NCBI GenBank assembly: GCA_016713725.1
Contig: JADJOO010000037.1
Span: forward strand, 1-47,557
Length of the DNA: 47,557 nt
Direction: 5' to 3'
From: Pseudomonadota bacterium
Lineage (GTDB): Bacteria > Pseudomonadota > Gammaproteobacteria > Steroidobacterales > Steroidobacteraceae
In this document: positions 29,469 to 37,324 of the stretch, piece by piece
Layout: every line of letters starts with the position of its first letter
How positions within the stretch are numbered: position 1 is the stretch's first letter
Position numbers and translations under genes: made by a program
The notes under the pieces: generated by a model
Told to the model about the DNA's origin: nothing
Databases searched by the model: none
What the model saw: the letters and a program-made list of their open reading frames with translations, nothing else

Positions 29469-30703
29469 ATGTCATCGCCGCCCCCGGCATTCTCGACTTC
29501 GTCCAGCGAGCTCCCCGAACTGCGGCTCAAGCCGCGCGAGGAGCGTCGCATTGCAGGCGGGCACCTCTGGATTTTCAGCAACGAAGTTGACACGGTACGC
29601 ACACCGCTCACGGCGTTCGCCACCGGTGCTCACTGTCGCGTCGTAGCAAGCAACGACCGCTTCCTGGGGTACGCCTACGTCAATCCGCACGCGCTGATCT
29701 GCGCGCGCATTCTCGGTCGCGATCCGGGATTCGCTCCCGGCAAGTCGCTGATCGTGCACCGGCTGCAGGTGGCGTTGGCGCTGCGCGAAAAGTTGTATGC
29801 GCAGCCTTTTTACCGCCTCGTCTACGGCGAATCCGACGGACTGCCTGGGCTGGTGCTCGATCGCTTCGGCGACATCGTCGTCGGCCAGATCGGCACGGCG
29901 GGCATGGAAGCGATGAAGCCCGCGATCGCCGAAGCGGTCGTCAAGGTGCTCGGGCCGAAGGCGCTGATCTGGAAGAATGATTCCGGCGCCCGCGAACTCG
30001 AAGGCCTGCCGAGCTACGTCGAGACGGCGATCGGGCCCGACATCGAAGAAACGGTCGTCGAGGAAAACGGCGTCCGCTTTTTCGTGCCGATGGGCCACGG
30101 CCAGAAGACCGGCTGGTTCTACGACCAGGCGTACAACCGGCGGGCGCTGCTCAAGTACGTCAAGGGTGCGCGCGTCCTCGACGTCTTCAGCTACCTGGGT
30201 GCGTGGGGCCTCGCGGCCGCTGCCGCAGATGCCAGCCAGGTGCTGTGCGTGGACTCGTCGGCGCCAGCGCTCGAACTGCTGCAGCGTTCCGCTGCGGCCA
30301 ATGGACTGCATAACGTCCGCATCGAACGCGCGGATGCATTCGACGCACTGGCGGCGCTGCGCGAGACGGGTGAGAGGTTCGACGTGGTCATCATCGACCC
30401 GCCGGCATTCATCAAGCGGCGCAAGGACATCCCGAAGGGGCAGGCCGCCTATCGCAAGCTGAACCAGCTGGCGATGCAGGTGCTGGCGCGTGACGGCTTC
30501 CTCGTCTCCTGCTCGTGTTCGCACCATCTGGGCCTGGACGACCTCATGGTCACGATCCAGCAGGCGGCGCGCCACGTCGACCGTTTCGCACAGGTTGTGG
30601 AAGTGGGCGGGCACGCGCCTGATCACCCGATCCATCCCGCGATCGCCGAGACGCGCTACCTGAAAGCCGGGGGCGCTGTTCTGCCGGGGTCCTGCAGGAC
30701 TGA
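29469..30703 (+). CDS. rlmI: RlmI-like 23S rRNA m5C methyltransferase (3' frameshift)
   Basis: SAM-dependent RNA methyltransferase, about 411 residues. The N-terminal PUA domain (LRLKPREERRIAGGHLWIFS) is followed by an EEHEH-type linker domain (YGESDGLPGLVLDRFGDIVV) and a Rossmann methyltransferase domain: GWFYDQAYNRR, VLDVFSYLGAWGLAAA, CVDSSAPALELLQRSAAANG, FDVVIIDPPAFIKRRKD and the catalytic cysteine region FLVSCSCSHHLGLDD. The family modifies C1962 of 23S rRNA in E. coli; the exact base here is inferred. An indel around 30670 shifts the last residues; repair restores FCRVLQD and the TGA at 30701-30703. This falls just before the poly-G tract, so local base calls are poor. Confidence 0.9.
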
Positions 30704-30720
30704 TGACCGGCGGGGAATGC

Positions 30721-30905
<185 letters not shown>

Positions 30906-30940
30906 CGGCTGATCGTTCCGGAAGGTAAGATACGCGGCCG

Positions 30941-31738
30941 ATGTTCGTCTTTCCGCACCCCGATCCCATCGCGTTGTCGCTAGGACCGCTGCACGTCCGC
31001 TGGTACGGCCTCATGTACCTGGTGGGCTTCCTGTCGGCCTGGTGGCTGGCTCGTCGCCGGGCGGGACGACCCGAGTCCACCTGGAAGCCGCTCGAAGTCG
31101 ACGATCTCATCTTCTTCGCCGCCGTCGGCATCATCCTGGGCGGACGCCTGGGCTGGATGCTGTTCTACGGCACCGAGCGGATCCTGAGCGAGCCGCTCAG
31201 CGTGTTCCGCATCTGGGAAGGCGGGATGTCGTTTCACGGTGGCCTGATCGGCACGCTCGTCGCGCTGGCTTTGTTTGCGCGCAGCCGCAGGAAGCAGCTC
31301 GTCGACGTGTTCGATTTCGCTGCGCCGCTGCCGGCCATCGGCTTCGGCGCCGGCCGCATCGGTAATTTTATCAACGGTGAACTCTGGGGCAAGCCGACGG
31401 ACGTGCCCTGGGCCGTGGTGGTCGACGGCGTGCCATTGCACGCCTCGCAGCTGTACGAAGCGGCGCTCGAAGGCCTGGTCCTGTTCGTGGTCCTGTGGTG
31501 GTTTACGTCGAAGCCGCGGTTCCGCTGGGCACCCTCGGGGTTGTTCCTGGTCTGTTACGGCGTGTTCCGCTTCCTGATCGAGTTCGTGCGCGTACCCGAT
31601 GCGAACCGCGGCTACCTGCTGTTCGACTGGGTGACGATGGGCCAGGTCCTGTCGCTGCCGATGATCCTGGCCGGCTGCGTGATGCTGGCGTACGCGTACC
31701 GGCAGCGCCAGCCCTCCGGCAACTTCAACGCGGCCTGA
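30941..31738 (+). CDS. lgt: Prolipoprotein diacylglyceryl transferase
   Basis: Inner-membrane enzyme that moves diacylglycerol from phosphatidylglycerol to the lipobox cysteine of prolipoproteins. Intact, 265 residues, about seven helices. His99 lies in GGMSFHGGLIG, and the Lgt signature GAGRIGNFINGELWG contains the essential Arg139. RWYGLMYLVGF near the N-terminus and FLIEFVRVPD near the C-terminus also match. ATG at 30941; TAAGAT at 30926-30931 could be a -10, but its -35 would fall in the poly-G tract. Five bases separate it from thyA, a common gamma-proteobacterial pair. Confidence 0.97.
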   Translation: MFVFPHPDPIALSLGPLHVRWYGLMYLVGFLSAWWLARRRAGRPESTWKPLEVDDLIFFAAVGIILGGRLGWMLFYGTERILSEPLSVFRIWEGGMSFHGGLIGTLVALALFARSRRKQLVDVFDFAAPLPAIGFGAGRIGNFINGELWGKPTDVPWAVVVDGVPLHASQLYEAALEGLVLFVVLWWFTSKPRFRWAPSGLFLVCYGVFRFLIEFVRVPDANRGYLLFDWVTMGQVLSLPMILAGCVMLAYAYRQRQPSGNFNAA

Positions 31739-31743
31739 CGACC

Positions 31744-32538
31744 ATGCGGCAATACCACGCGCTGCTGCAGCACATCCTCGATCACGGCGCCGAAAAGGGC
31801 GACCGCACCGGCACCGGCACGCGCTCGGTGTTCGGCTGGCAGATGCGGTTCGACCTGAACGACGGCTTCCCGTTGCTGACGACGAAGAAGCTGCACCTGA
31901 AGTCGATCGTGCACGAACTGCTCTGGTTCCTGAGCGGTGACACCAACGTGCGCTACCTGCGCGAACACGGCGTCACGATCTGGGATGAATGGGCCGATGC
32001 CGATGGCGAACTTGGCCCGGTCTATGGCGCGCAGTGGCGCCAATGGACGGCATCTGACGGTCGGAAGATCGACCAGATTGCGCGCGCAATCGACCTGATC
32101 AAGCGCGAGCCGGATTCGCGCCGCATCATCGTCAACGCCTGGAACGTGGGCGAGCTCGAGCGCATGGCGCTCACGCCGTGCCACGCGCTGTTCCAGTTCT
32201 ACGTGGCGGGCGGCAAGCTGTCGTGCCAGCTGTACCAGCGCAGCGCCGATGTGTTCCTTGGGGTGCCGTTCAACATCGCGTCCTACGCGCTGCTCACGCA
32301 CATGGTCGCGCAGCAGTGCGACCTCGGCGTCGGTGATTTCGTCTGGACGGGCGGCGACACGCACCTCTATGTCAATCATTTCGAACAGGCGCGGCTGCAG
32401 CTCTCGCGCGAGCCGCTGCCGCTGCCGCAACTCGTCATCAAGCGCCGGCCGGGCTCGATCTTCGATTACCGCTTCGAGGACTTCGAGTTTGCCGGATACC
32501 AGCCACACCCCGCCATCAAGGCACCCATCGCCGTATGA
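31744..32538 (+). CDS. thyA: Thymidylate synthase
   Basis: Converts dUMP to dTMP with methylene-tetrahydrofolate as carbon and hydride donor. Intact, 264 residues, the same length as the E. coli enzyme. RTGTGTRSVFGWQMRFDL (21-38), LWFLSGDTNVRYL, VYGAQWRQW, the catalytic Cys146 in LTPCHALFQFYV, QLYQRSADVFLGVPFNIASY and GGDTHLYVNH are all present. The ATGA overlap with the SET-domain gene suggests coupled translation. Confidence 0.98.
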   Translation: MRQYHALLQHILDHGAEKGDRTGTGTRSVFGWQMRFDLNDGFPLLTTKKLHLKSIVHELLWFLSGDTNVRYLREHGVTIWDEWADADGELGPVYGAQWRQWTASDGRKIDQIARAIDLIKREPDSRRIIVNAWNVGELERMALTPCHALFQFYVAGGKLSCQLYQRSADVFLGVPFNIASYALLTHMVAQQCDLGVGDFVWTGGDTHLYVNHFEQARLQLSREPLPLPQLVIKRRPGSIFDYRFEDFEFAGYQPHPAIKAPIAV

Positions 32539-33164
32539 AGAAGACCTCCCCGAAGAAGCCCGTGACCAGGTCGTCCAAGACCGCTGTGACGCATCACGCG
32601 CACATGCGCCATGCGCAGAAGACGGCGAAACCAGCGACCGCCGAGAGCAATCCGCTGTACGTCGTGAAGCGCTCGAGGATTCATGGTCGCGGTGTGTATG
32701 CAGCCCGCCGCATCCGCAGCGGCACGCGCATCATTGAATACGTGGGCGACCGCATCTCGCACGAGGAAGCGGACTCGCGTTACGAGATGAAGGCCGATGA
32801 CGACGGCCACACTTTCCTTTTCGTCGTCGACGACGATCTCTGCATCGACGCCGGAGTCGGCGGCAATCCCGCGCGCTTCATCAACCACAAGTGCGACGCG
32901 AACTGCGAGACGATCATCGAAGGCCGCCGCGTTTTCATCGAGGCGATCCGCACGATCCAGCCGGGCGAGGAACTGGGGTACGACTACCAGCTCACCTGGG
33001 AAAGCACCGACGATCCCGACGAGCTGGCGCTCTATAACTGCCGTTGCGGTGCCGCGAACTGCCGCGGGACGATGCTCGATCGCGAGTCGGTCGATGCCAA
33101 GAGGAAGAAGGAGAGGCGGGCCGCCGCGAAGAAGAAGGCAGTCGCAAAGCGCAAGAAGGCCTGA
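32535..33164 (+). CDS. SET-domain lysine methyltransferase with histone-H1-like tails
   Basis: Intact, 209 residues. A SET domain spans about residues 41-178: IHGRGVYAARRIRSG (49-63), the pseudoknot motif ARFINHKCDANCE (113-125) with Asn117-His118, and GEELGYDY (144-151) with Tyr149/Tyr151. The post-SET zinc motif C-R-C-GAAN-C (Cys169, 171, 176) is present; the fourth zinc ligand would be Cys120 of the SET core. Both ends are very basic: SPKKPVTRSSKT at the start and KRKKERRAAAKKKAVAKRKK at the end, like bacterial histone-H1-like proteins, suggesting DNA or nucleoid contact. SET proteins methylate protein lysines; the bacterial target here is unknown. It lies between thyA and folA, overlapping thyA by four bases. 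Confidence 0.93.
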   Translation: MKKTSPKKPVTRSSKTAVTHHAHMRHAQKTAKPATAESNPLYVVKRSRIHGRGVYAARRIRSGTRIIEYVGDRISHEEADSRYEMKADDDGHTFLFVVDDDLCIDAGVGGNPARFINHKCDANCETIIEGRRVFIEAIRTIQPGEELGYDYQLTWESTDDPDELALYNCRCGAANCRGTMLDRESVDAKRKKERRAAAKKKAVAKRKKA

Positions 33165-33172
33165 GAAACGCC

Positions 33173-33747
33173 GTGCCGCTCGGCTCGATCATCGTGGCGA
33201 CGGACGAGCGGGGCGCGATCGGGCGCGACGGTGGACTGCCGTGGCGCCTGCCCGACGACCTCAGGCGCTTCAAGGCCCTGACGATGGGCAAGCCCATCGT
33301 CATGGGTCGCAAGACGTGGGATTCGATCGGCAAGCCACTGCCTGGGCGGCACAACATCGTCATCACGCGTCGGGCCGGGCTTGAGTTACCCGGCGCAACC
33401 GTCGTCGCGTCACTCGATGACGCGTTGACCGTCGCTGGCGACGTGCCCGAAGTCTGCATCGTCGGCGGCGCGGAGATCTATCGCCTGGCCTTGCCGCGCA
33501 CGGACTCATTCATTTGACGCGTGTGCATGCAGTTGTCGACGCGGACACGTATTTCCCGGAGTTCCGTGCCGACGAGTGGGATGAACTGCTGATCGAGCAT
33601 CACGCCGCGGACGAGAAGCACACGTACGCGTATAGCTGTGTCGAACTGCGCCGACGCAGGCCTGCGGGCGATTCGCAGTTCAATCGGCAAGCACCCCCGT
33701 CGCTCCAATCTGTCGATTCATCGGGTCGATCAGGACGCCCGGATTGA
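33173..33747 (+). CDS. folA: Dihydrofolate reductase (one frameshift, uncertain 3' end)
   Basis: Regenerates tetrahydrofolate from the dihydrofolate made by ThyA. GTG start 33173, eight bases after the SET gene. IVATDERGAIGRDGGLPWRL with the catalytic acid in LPDDLRRFK (Asp28), then VMGRKTWDSIGKPLPGRHNI and EVCIVGGAEIYRLALP. One missing base near 33510 gives a false stop; after repair it continues TRVHAVVDADTYFPEFRAD, KHTYAYSCVELRRRR. The family normally ends here, but the frame runs on about 28 residues to 33747, antisense to a dehydrogenase remnant, so the true stop may be lost or miscalled. Confidence 0.92.
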
Positions 33748-33900
33748 GGATGCCTTGCGAGTCGTGCAACGCTCGGCGTAGCGTCCGGCGTGACTGCGAG
33801 GCATTTGCGTTCATGAAGGTCCCCGCAGGATGGACGGACGGATTCTCGCGCAATCTCGAAAACAAGCGATGCGAATAACTCGGGTGGCTGCGCGAGCCGA
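33680..33900 (-). pseudogene. 3' remnant of an FAD-linked oxidase gene
   Basis: On the minus strand, FSRLRENPSVHPAGTFMNAN, RALHDSQGILNPGVLIDP and NRQIGATGVLAD then stop at 33680. The LHDxQGILNPGxLIDP block is the usual C-terminal end of FAD-linked oxidases of the glycolate/D-lactate dehydrogenase or vanillyl-alcohol oxidase fold. Nothing upstream (above about 33900) continues the protein, and a plus-strand gene follows, so only the last 60-75 codons survive. Confidence 0.55.
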
Positions 33901-34037
33901 CCCTTGACGTGGCGAGGGAGTGATTGAGGGCGAATCGGGGCGTAAAGTCGTAGTTGCGTCGTCAGGGTCAGTCGGGGGGTGCATCCGTGTTGAGTTATTT
34001 GCTTGCTCTGGGCATGACCGGATCGCTGACTGCTCGA

Positions 34038-35000
34038 ATGAAGTACGGACCGCGGGCCGGCGGGTCCGCCTTCGCCCATCGGGTGTTGCTTGCGGGTCTG
34101 CTCTTCATGAGCATCGCCGCCCCCCAAGTATCGGCCAATGATTCGTCGGCGGCTGAGCGGCGTGGCAAGGCATTCTGGCTGGCACTGGCGCGGGACTGTG
34201 CGATTCCGGCTGGCGAGTCGGCGGCGCACCTGATGAATGAAGCGGTGTCGCTCCTGGGCTCGCGTGACTCGCAGTGGCGTGACGATGTCGGATACGGTGT
34301 GGTGGCCGCTTGCGTCTACCAGGCGCGACGGCTGTCGCCTGACGAGCGGCGTTCGCTGATCGCTACGCTGACAGCAAACCTGCGGCAAGGCATTGGCGAG
34401 ACCGGGACCGACTCCGTGCTGGTCCGCTCGTTCTCGGCACTCGACCTGTCGATCCTGGCGGCGCTCGAACTGGTCGATCCGGTGCTGGATGACGGCGGCT
34501 ATCGGCAGTTGCTCGACCACGCAATCAACTACCTGCACGAAGAGCGGGACTTGCGTGGGCTGGAACCCGGGATCGGCTGGATTCACGCTACAGCACACAC
34601 CGCGGACCTGCTCAAGTTCCTGGCGCGCGACGAGCGATTCACCGCGGCGGACCAGCGCCGCCTGCTGGAGGCCGCCTGGACGAAAATGACGACGCCAGGG
34701 ATTCCCGTGTGGACGCACGCCGAGGAAGAGCGACTGGCCGCCTCCCTGCTGTCGGTCGTGCGGCGAACGGACTTCGATTCAAGCAGCCTTGATCCGTGGC
34801 TGGCGCGCTTCGTGACGCTGGAACAGCAGGTGTGGACGCAGGCTCCGCCGGACGCCGCACGGCTGGACGCGGCGCAGAATGCGCGCCGCCTGCTGCAGAG
34901 TTTCTTCGTGTTGCTGTCGATGCCGCAGCCCGAGCCCACGCCGGGTCAGGCCGTGACGCAGCAGAAGGTGCTGGCTACCCTGCAAAGCACCCGGCGCTGA
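34038..35000 (+). CDS. DUF2785 family exported protein
   Basis: Intact, 320 residues from ATG 34038; GTG 33987 is an alternative with a longer leader. A signal peptide (HRVLLAGLLFMSIAAPQVSA) is followed by an all-helical repeat protein. SLLGSRDSQWRDDVGYGVVA, GTDSVLVRSFSALDLSILAA, YLHEERDLRGLEPGIGWIHA and TAHTADLLKFLARDERF match the DUF2785 core, including the conserved RDLRG...GWxHAxAHxADLL stretch. Function unknown. It stands alone between folA and the convergent kynurenine operon. Confidence 0.85.
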   Translation: MKYGPRAGGSAFAHRVLLAGLLFMSIAAPQVSANDSSAAERRGKAFWLALARDCAIPAGESAAHLMNEAVSLLGSRDSQWRDDVGYGVVAACVYQARRLSPDERRSLIATLTANLRQGIGETGTDSVLVRSFSALDLSILAALELVDPVLDDGGYRQLLDHAINYLHEERDLRGLEPGIGWIHATAHTADLLKFLARDERFTAADQRRLLEAAWTKMTTPGIPVWTHAEEERLAASLLSVVRRTDFDSSSLDPWLARFVTLEQQVWTQAPPDAARLDAAQNARRLLQSFFVLLSMPQPEPTPGQAVTQQKVLATLQSTRR

Positions 35001-35007
35001 GGAAGAA

Positions 35008-35038
35008 GCCCGCGCCGGGTTTCCGGCCGAATGCGGGC
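35008..35038. terminator. Possible bidirectional hairpin between convergent genes
   Basis: GCCCGC (35008-35013) pairs with GCGGGC (35033-35038), with an inner GCCGG/CCGGC stem around GTTT. It sits in the 42-base gap between two convergent stops. No T-run, so termination is only suggested. Confidence 0.4.
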
Positions 35039-35042
35039 AACA

Positions 35043-36170
35043 TTACGCCCGCTCGAAGCAGGCAACGGTCTCGACGTGTTCCGTGTACGGCATCAGGTTG
35101 AACACCCGCAGTTCGCTCAGCCGCATCGCGCCGCTGGCGGTCAGTCGGGCCGTGTCCGCGAGAAACGAGTCGAGCCCGCAGCTGACGTATACGAATCGCG
35201 CGGGGGGATCGGCGACCAGGTGTTCCAGGAGTTCGCGATCCAGTCCTTTGCGTGGCGGATCCGCGATCACCACGTCGGCATCCAGTGCCGCAGAAGCCAA
35301 CGTCCCCGCGGAGCCGGCAATCACCTCGATCTTGTCCCGCTCGACCGGCGCCAATGCATCGAGTCCGAGCGCGAGGCCCTGCAGTGAATGCAGGCTCACT
35401 TCATTCATGCGGAGATGAGCAACGCGCGACAGCACCGAAAGTCCGATCGCGCCAACGCCCGCATAGAACTCGGCGACGCGCGCGCCCGCAGGCACCTGCT
35501 CACGCACGTGGTGGACGATGCGCTCCGCGATGTCGAGATTGTTCTGGCCGAACGCGCCGGGTGGGTAATGCACGGCGGCCCCGCCAAAGCGTTCGACGAC
35601 GCTCGGCGGACCGCACCAGCGCGTGAACTCCCGCCCCAGGATCGTGTTGGTCCGCTCGCACTGCACGTTGTACCAAAGGCTCTGCAGGTCGTCGCCGAGC
35701 CGATCGCGAATCAGTTCGAAACACTCGGCGAAGGGCTCGACCGTCGGGCTGTTGCCGACGATCACCACCTGCGCGCTGTCGGAGCTGCGCTCCACCACGA
35801 CCTGCAGGTAACGGGCGAGGCCGCGATGGACGGTCTCGGCATAGGGAGCGATGTCCGCGTCGACCAGCGCGCGTCGCACCACGGCGGCGACCCGATTGAT
35901 CAGTGGATGCTGAACGACGCAGTTCGGGATGTGCACCACCCGATGCGTGCCGAGTTCGAACATGCCGAGCCTGGGTGCTCCGAGCCGGCCTCGAATGGCC
36001 AGGCGGGCACGCAGACGAAAGCCGGTTGTCGCACCCGACACCACGGGAACACCCCGCAAGCCGTGGGTGCGAGCCAGCGATTCCAGCGCCGTGTATGCCC
36101 CGGCAGCAATGCCCGGCTCGCCGAAGCGTGGACAGCCCGGGCAGGGCGGGCGATGGGAGCAGGTCAGCAT
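35043..36170 (-). CDS. RlmC-like RNA m5U methyltransferase (TrmA/RlmC/RlmD family)
   Basis: Intact, 375 residues, the same length as E. coli RlmC. The iron-sulfur cluster cysteines are Cys4, Cys10, Cys13 (CSHRPPCPGC) and Cys84 (IPNCVVQHP). There is no TRAM domain, unlike RlmD. SAM site VAEFYAGVGAIGLSVLSR, DVVIADPPRKGLD and catalytic cysteine FVYVSCGLDSFLADT. It methylates C5 of a uridine in rRNA or tRNA; the exact base is not predictable. ATG 36170 chosen; a GTG at 36194 overlaps the dipeptidase gene. Last gene of the minus-strand kynurenine run. Confidence 0.88.
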   Translation of the reverse strand: MLTCSHRPPCPGCPRFGEPGIAAGAYTALESLARTHGLRGVPVVSGATTGFRLRARLAIRGRLGAPRLGMFELGTHRVVHIPNCVVQHPLINRVAAVVRRALVDADIAPYAETVHRGLARYLQVVVERSSDSAQVVIVGNSPTVEPFAECFELIRDRLGDDLQSLWYNVQCERTNTILGREFTRWCGPPSVVERFGGAAVHYPPGAFGQNNLDIAERIVHHVREQVPAGARVAEFYAGVGAIGLSVLSRVAHLRMNEVSLHSLQGLALGLDALAPVERDKIEVIAGSAGTLASAALDADVVIADPPRKGLDRELLEHLVADPPARFVYVSCGLDSFLADTARLTASGAMRLSELRVFNLMPYTEHVETVACFERA

Positions 36171-36181
36171 CGTGGCGGGTA

Positions 36182-37324
36182 TCAGCCGTCCCACGCCGCG
36201 CCGAACACGCGCAGCAGGTTGGTGCCCAGGATCTTTTCGATCCTGTCGTCCGAATGGCCGCGCAGGCTGAGATGGTCCGCCAGCTGCTCGAAGCGCCGTG
36301 GCGTGTTGAGATCGTTCGCGAACAGGTAGCCGTCTTCGGACTCCTGCGGCGCCGCGATGCCTGCCGCCTTGCGGCGAGCAACGTTTGCGGTGAACGACTG
36401 CACGAACTCACGCGTCAGCGCAATGGCCGAGAGCGTGCCATCCGTACCGATCGAGACGTGTTCCTCGCCCGCGATGTTCACCGCGTGTTCGATGTGGCGA
36501 ACGACGTCGTCTGCGGTCGGCTGCCTGCCGCCCGCGAGGTACGGCATCACGTAGATGCCGGACACGCCGCCTTTGCCGGCCACCGCGCGCAGCTCGGCGT
36601 CGGTGCGATTGCGCGGGTGATCGGCCAATGCTGCGCATCCCGTGTGCGTGAATGCGACGGGGCGCGCTGAATGACGGATAGCGTCGGCCGCGGTGACGCG
36701 CCCGCAGTGGCTTGCGTCCACCAGGATCCCCAGCACGTTCATGCGCTCCACCGCCTCGTGCCCGGCGTTGCTGAGTCCCGCGTCGGTCGGCTCCATGCAG
36801 CCATCGCCGAGCAGGTTGCGCCGGTTGTAGGTCGGCTGGATCACCCGGATGCCGAGTCGATGAAACGTTCCTAGCTTGTCGAGGTCGGTCTCGAAGCACA
36901 CCCCGTCCTGGAAGCCGTACATCAGCCCGGTGCGCCCGCTTTTTTTCGCTGCGTGGATGTCGCCGACCGACCGCACGCGGACCATGGTCGCCGGGTAGCG
37001 GTCGACTTCGGTTTCCCAGCGCGCGATCGATTCGACGGCCTTCTGGTAGGCCACGTCGGGTGGCATCGTGCCCACTTCGCCGACGGTGAGGTGCAGGCAC
37101 GTCATGCCCGACGCCCTGATGTCATCGACCTCGCTGGTCGTCAGTTCCGAGCCGTCCTCGGTGGCGTGGCCGCCGGGGCCGCCGAGTCCATCGATCACGA
37201 CGGCGCGCGAATACCGCTCCCACCTCCCGTTCGACGCCTGCGACGTTCGCGGCAACACCGCGAGTCCGAGCGCAAAGCCTGACGACGCGAGCAGCATGCG
37301 TCGCGTACGTGAAATCATGTTCAT
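36182..37324 (-). CDS. Tat-exported M19 membrane-dipeptidase-like protein with altered metal site
   Basis: Intact, 380 residues. ATG 37324 overlaps the upstream stop (ATGA). A twin-arginine leader (SRTRRMLLASSGFALGLAVL) suggests folded export. The M19/renal dipeptidase barrel is recognisable: GLMYGFQDG, LGIRVIQPTYNRRNLLGDGC, ERMNVLGILVDASHCG (His206), FTHTGCAALADHPRNRTDAE (His227). The usual first metal pair (His-x-Asp near the N-terminus) reads IDGLGGPGG, and the bridging Glu position is Gln139. So two ligands are kept and three changed; activity on dipeptides is doubtful. Its place in a kynurenine operon may reflect a different substrate. Confidence 0.85.
   Translation of the reverse strand: MNMISRTRRMLLASSGFALGLAVLPRTSQASNGRWERYSRAVVIDGLGGPGGHATEDGSELTTSEVDDIRASGMTCLHLTVGEVGTMPPDVAYQKAVESIARWETEVDRYPATMVRVRSVGDIHAAKKSGRTGLMYGFQDGVCFETDLDKLGTFHRLGIRVIQPTYNRRNLLGDGCMEPTDAGLSNAGHEAVERMNVLGILVDASHCGRVTAADAIRHSARPVAFTHTGCAALADHPRNRTDAELRAVAGKGGVSGIYVMPYLAGGRQPTADDVVRHIEHAVNIAGEEHVSIGTDGTLSAIALTREFVQSFTANVARRKAAGIAAPQESEDGYLFANDLNTPRRFEQLADHLSLRGHSDDRIEKILGTNLLRVFGAAWDG

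Noticed and set aside
29472..30635. 387-residue minus-strand frame
   Set aside because: Antisense to the RlmI-like gene, with no conserved motif.
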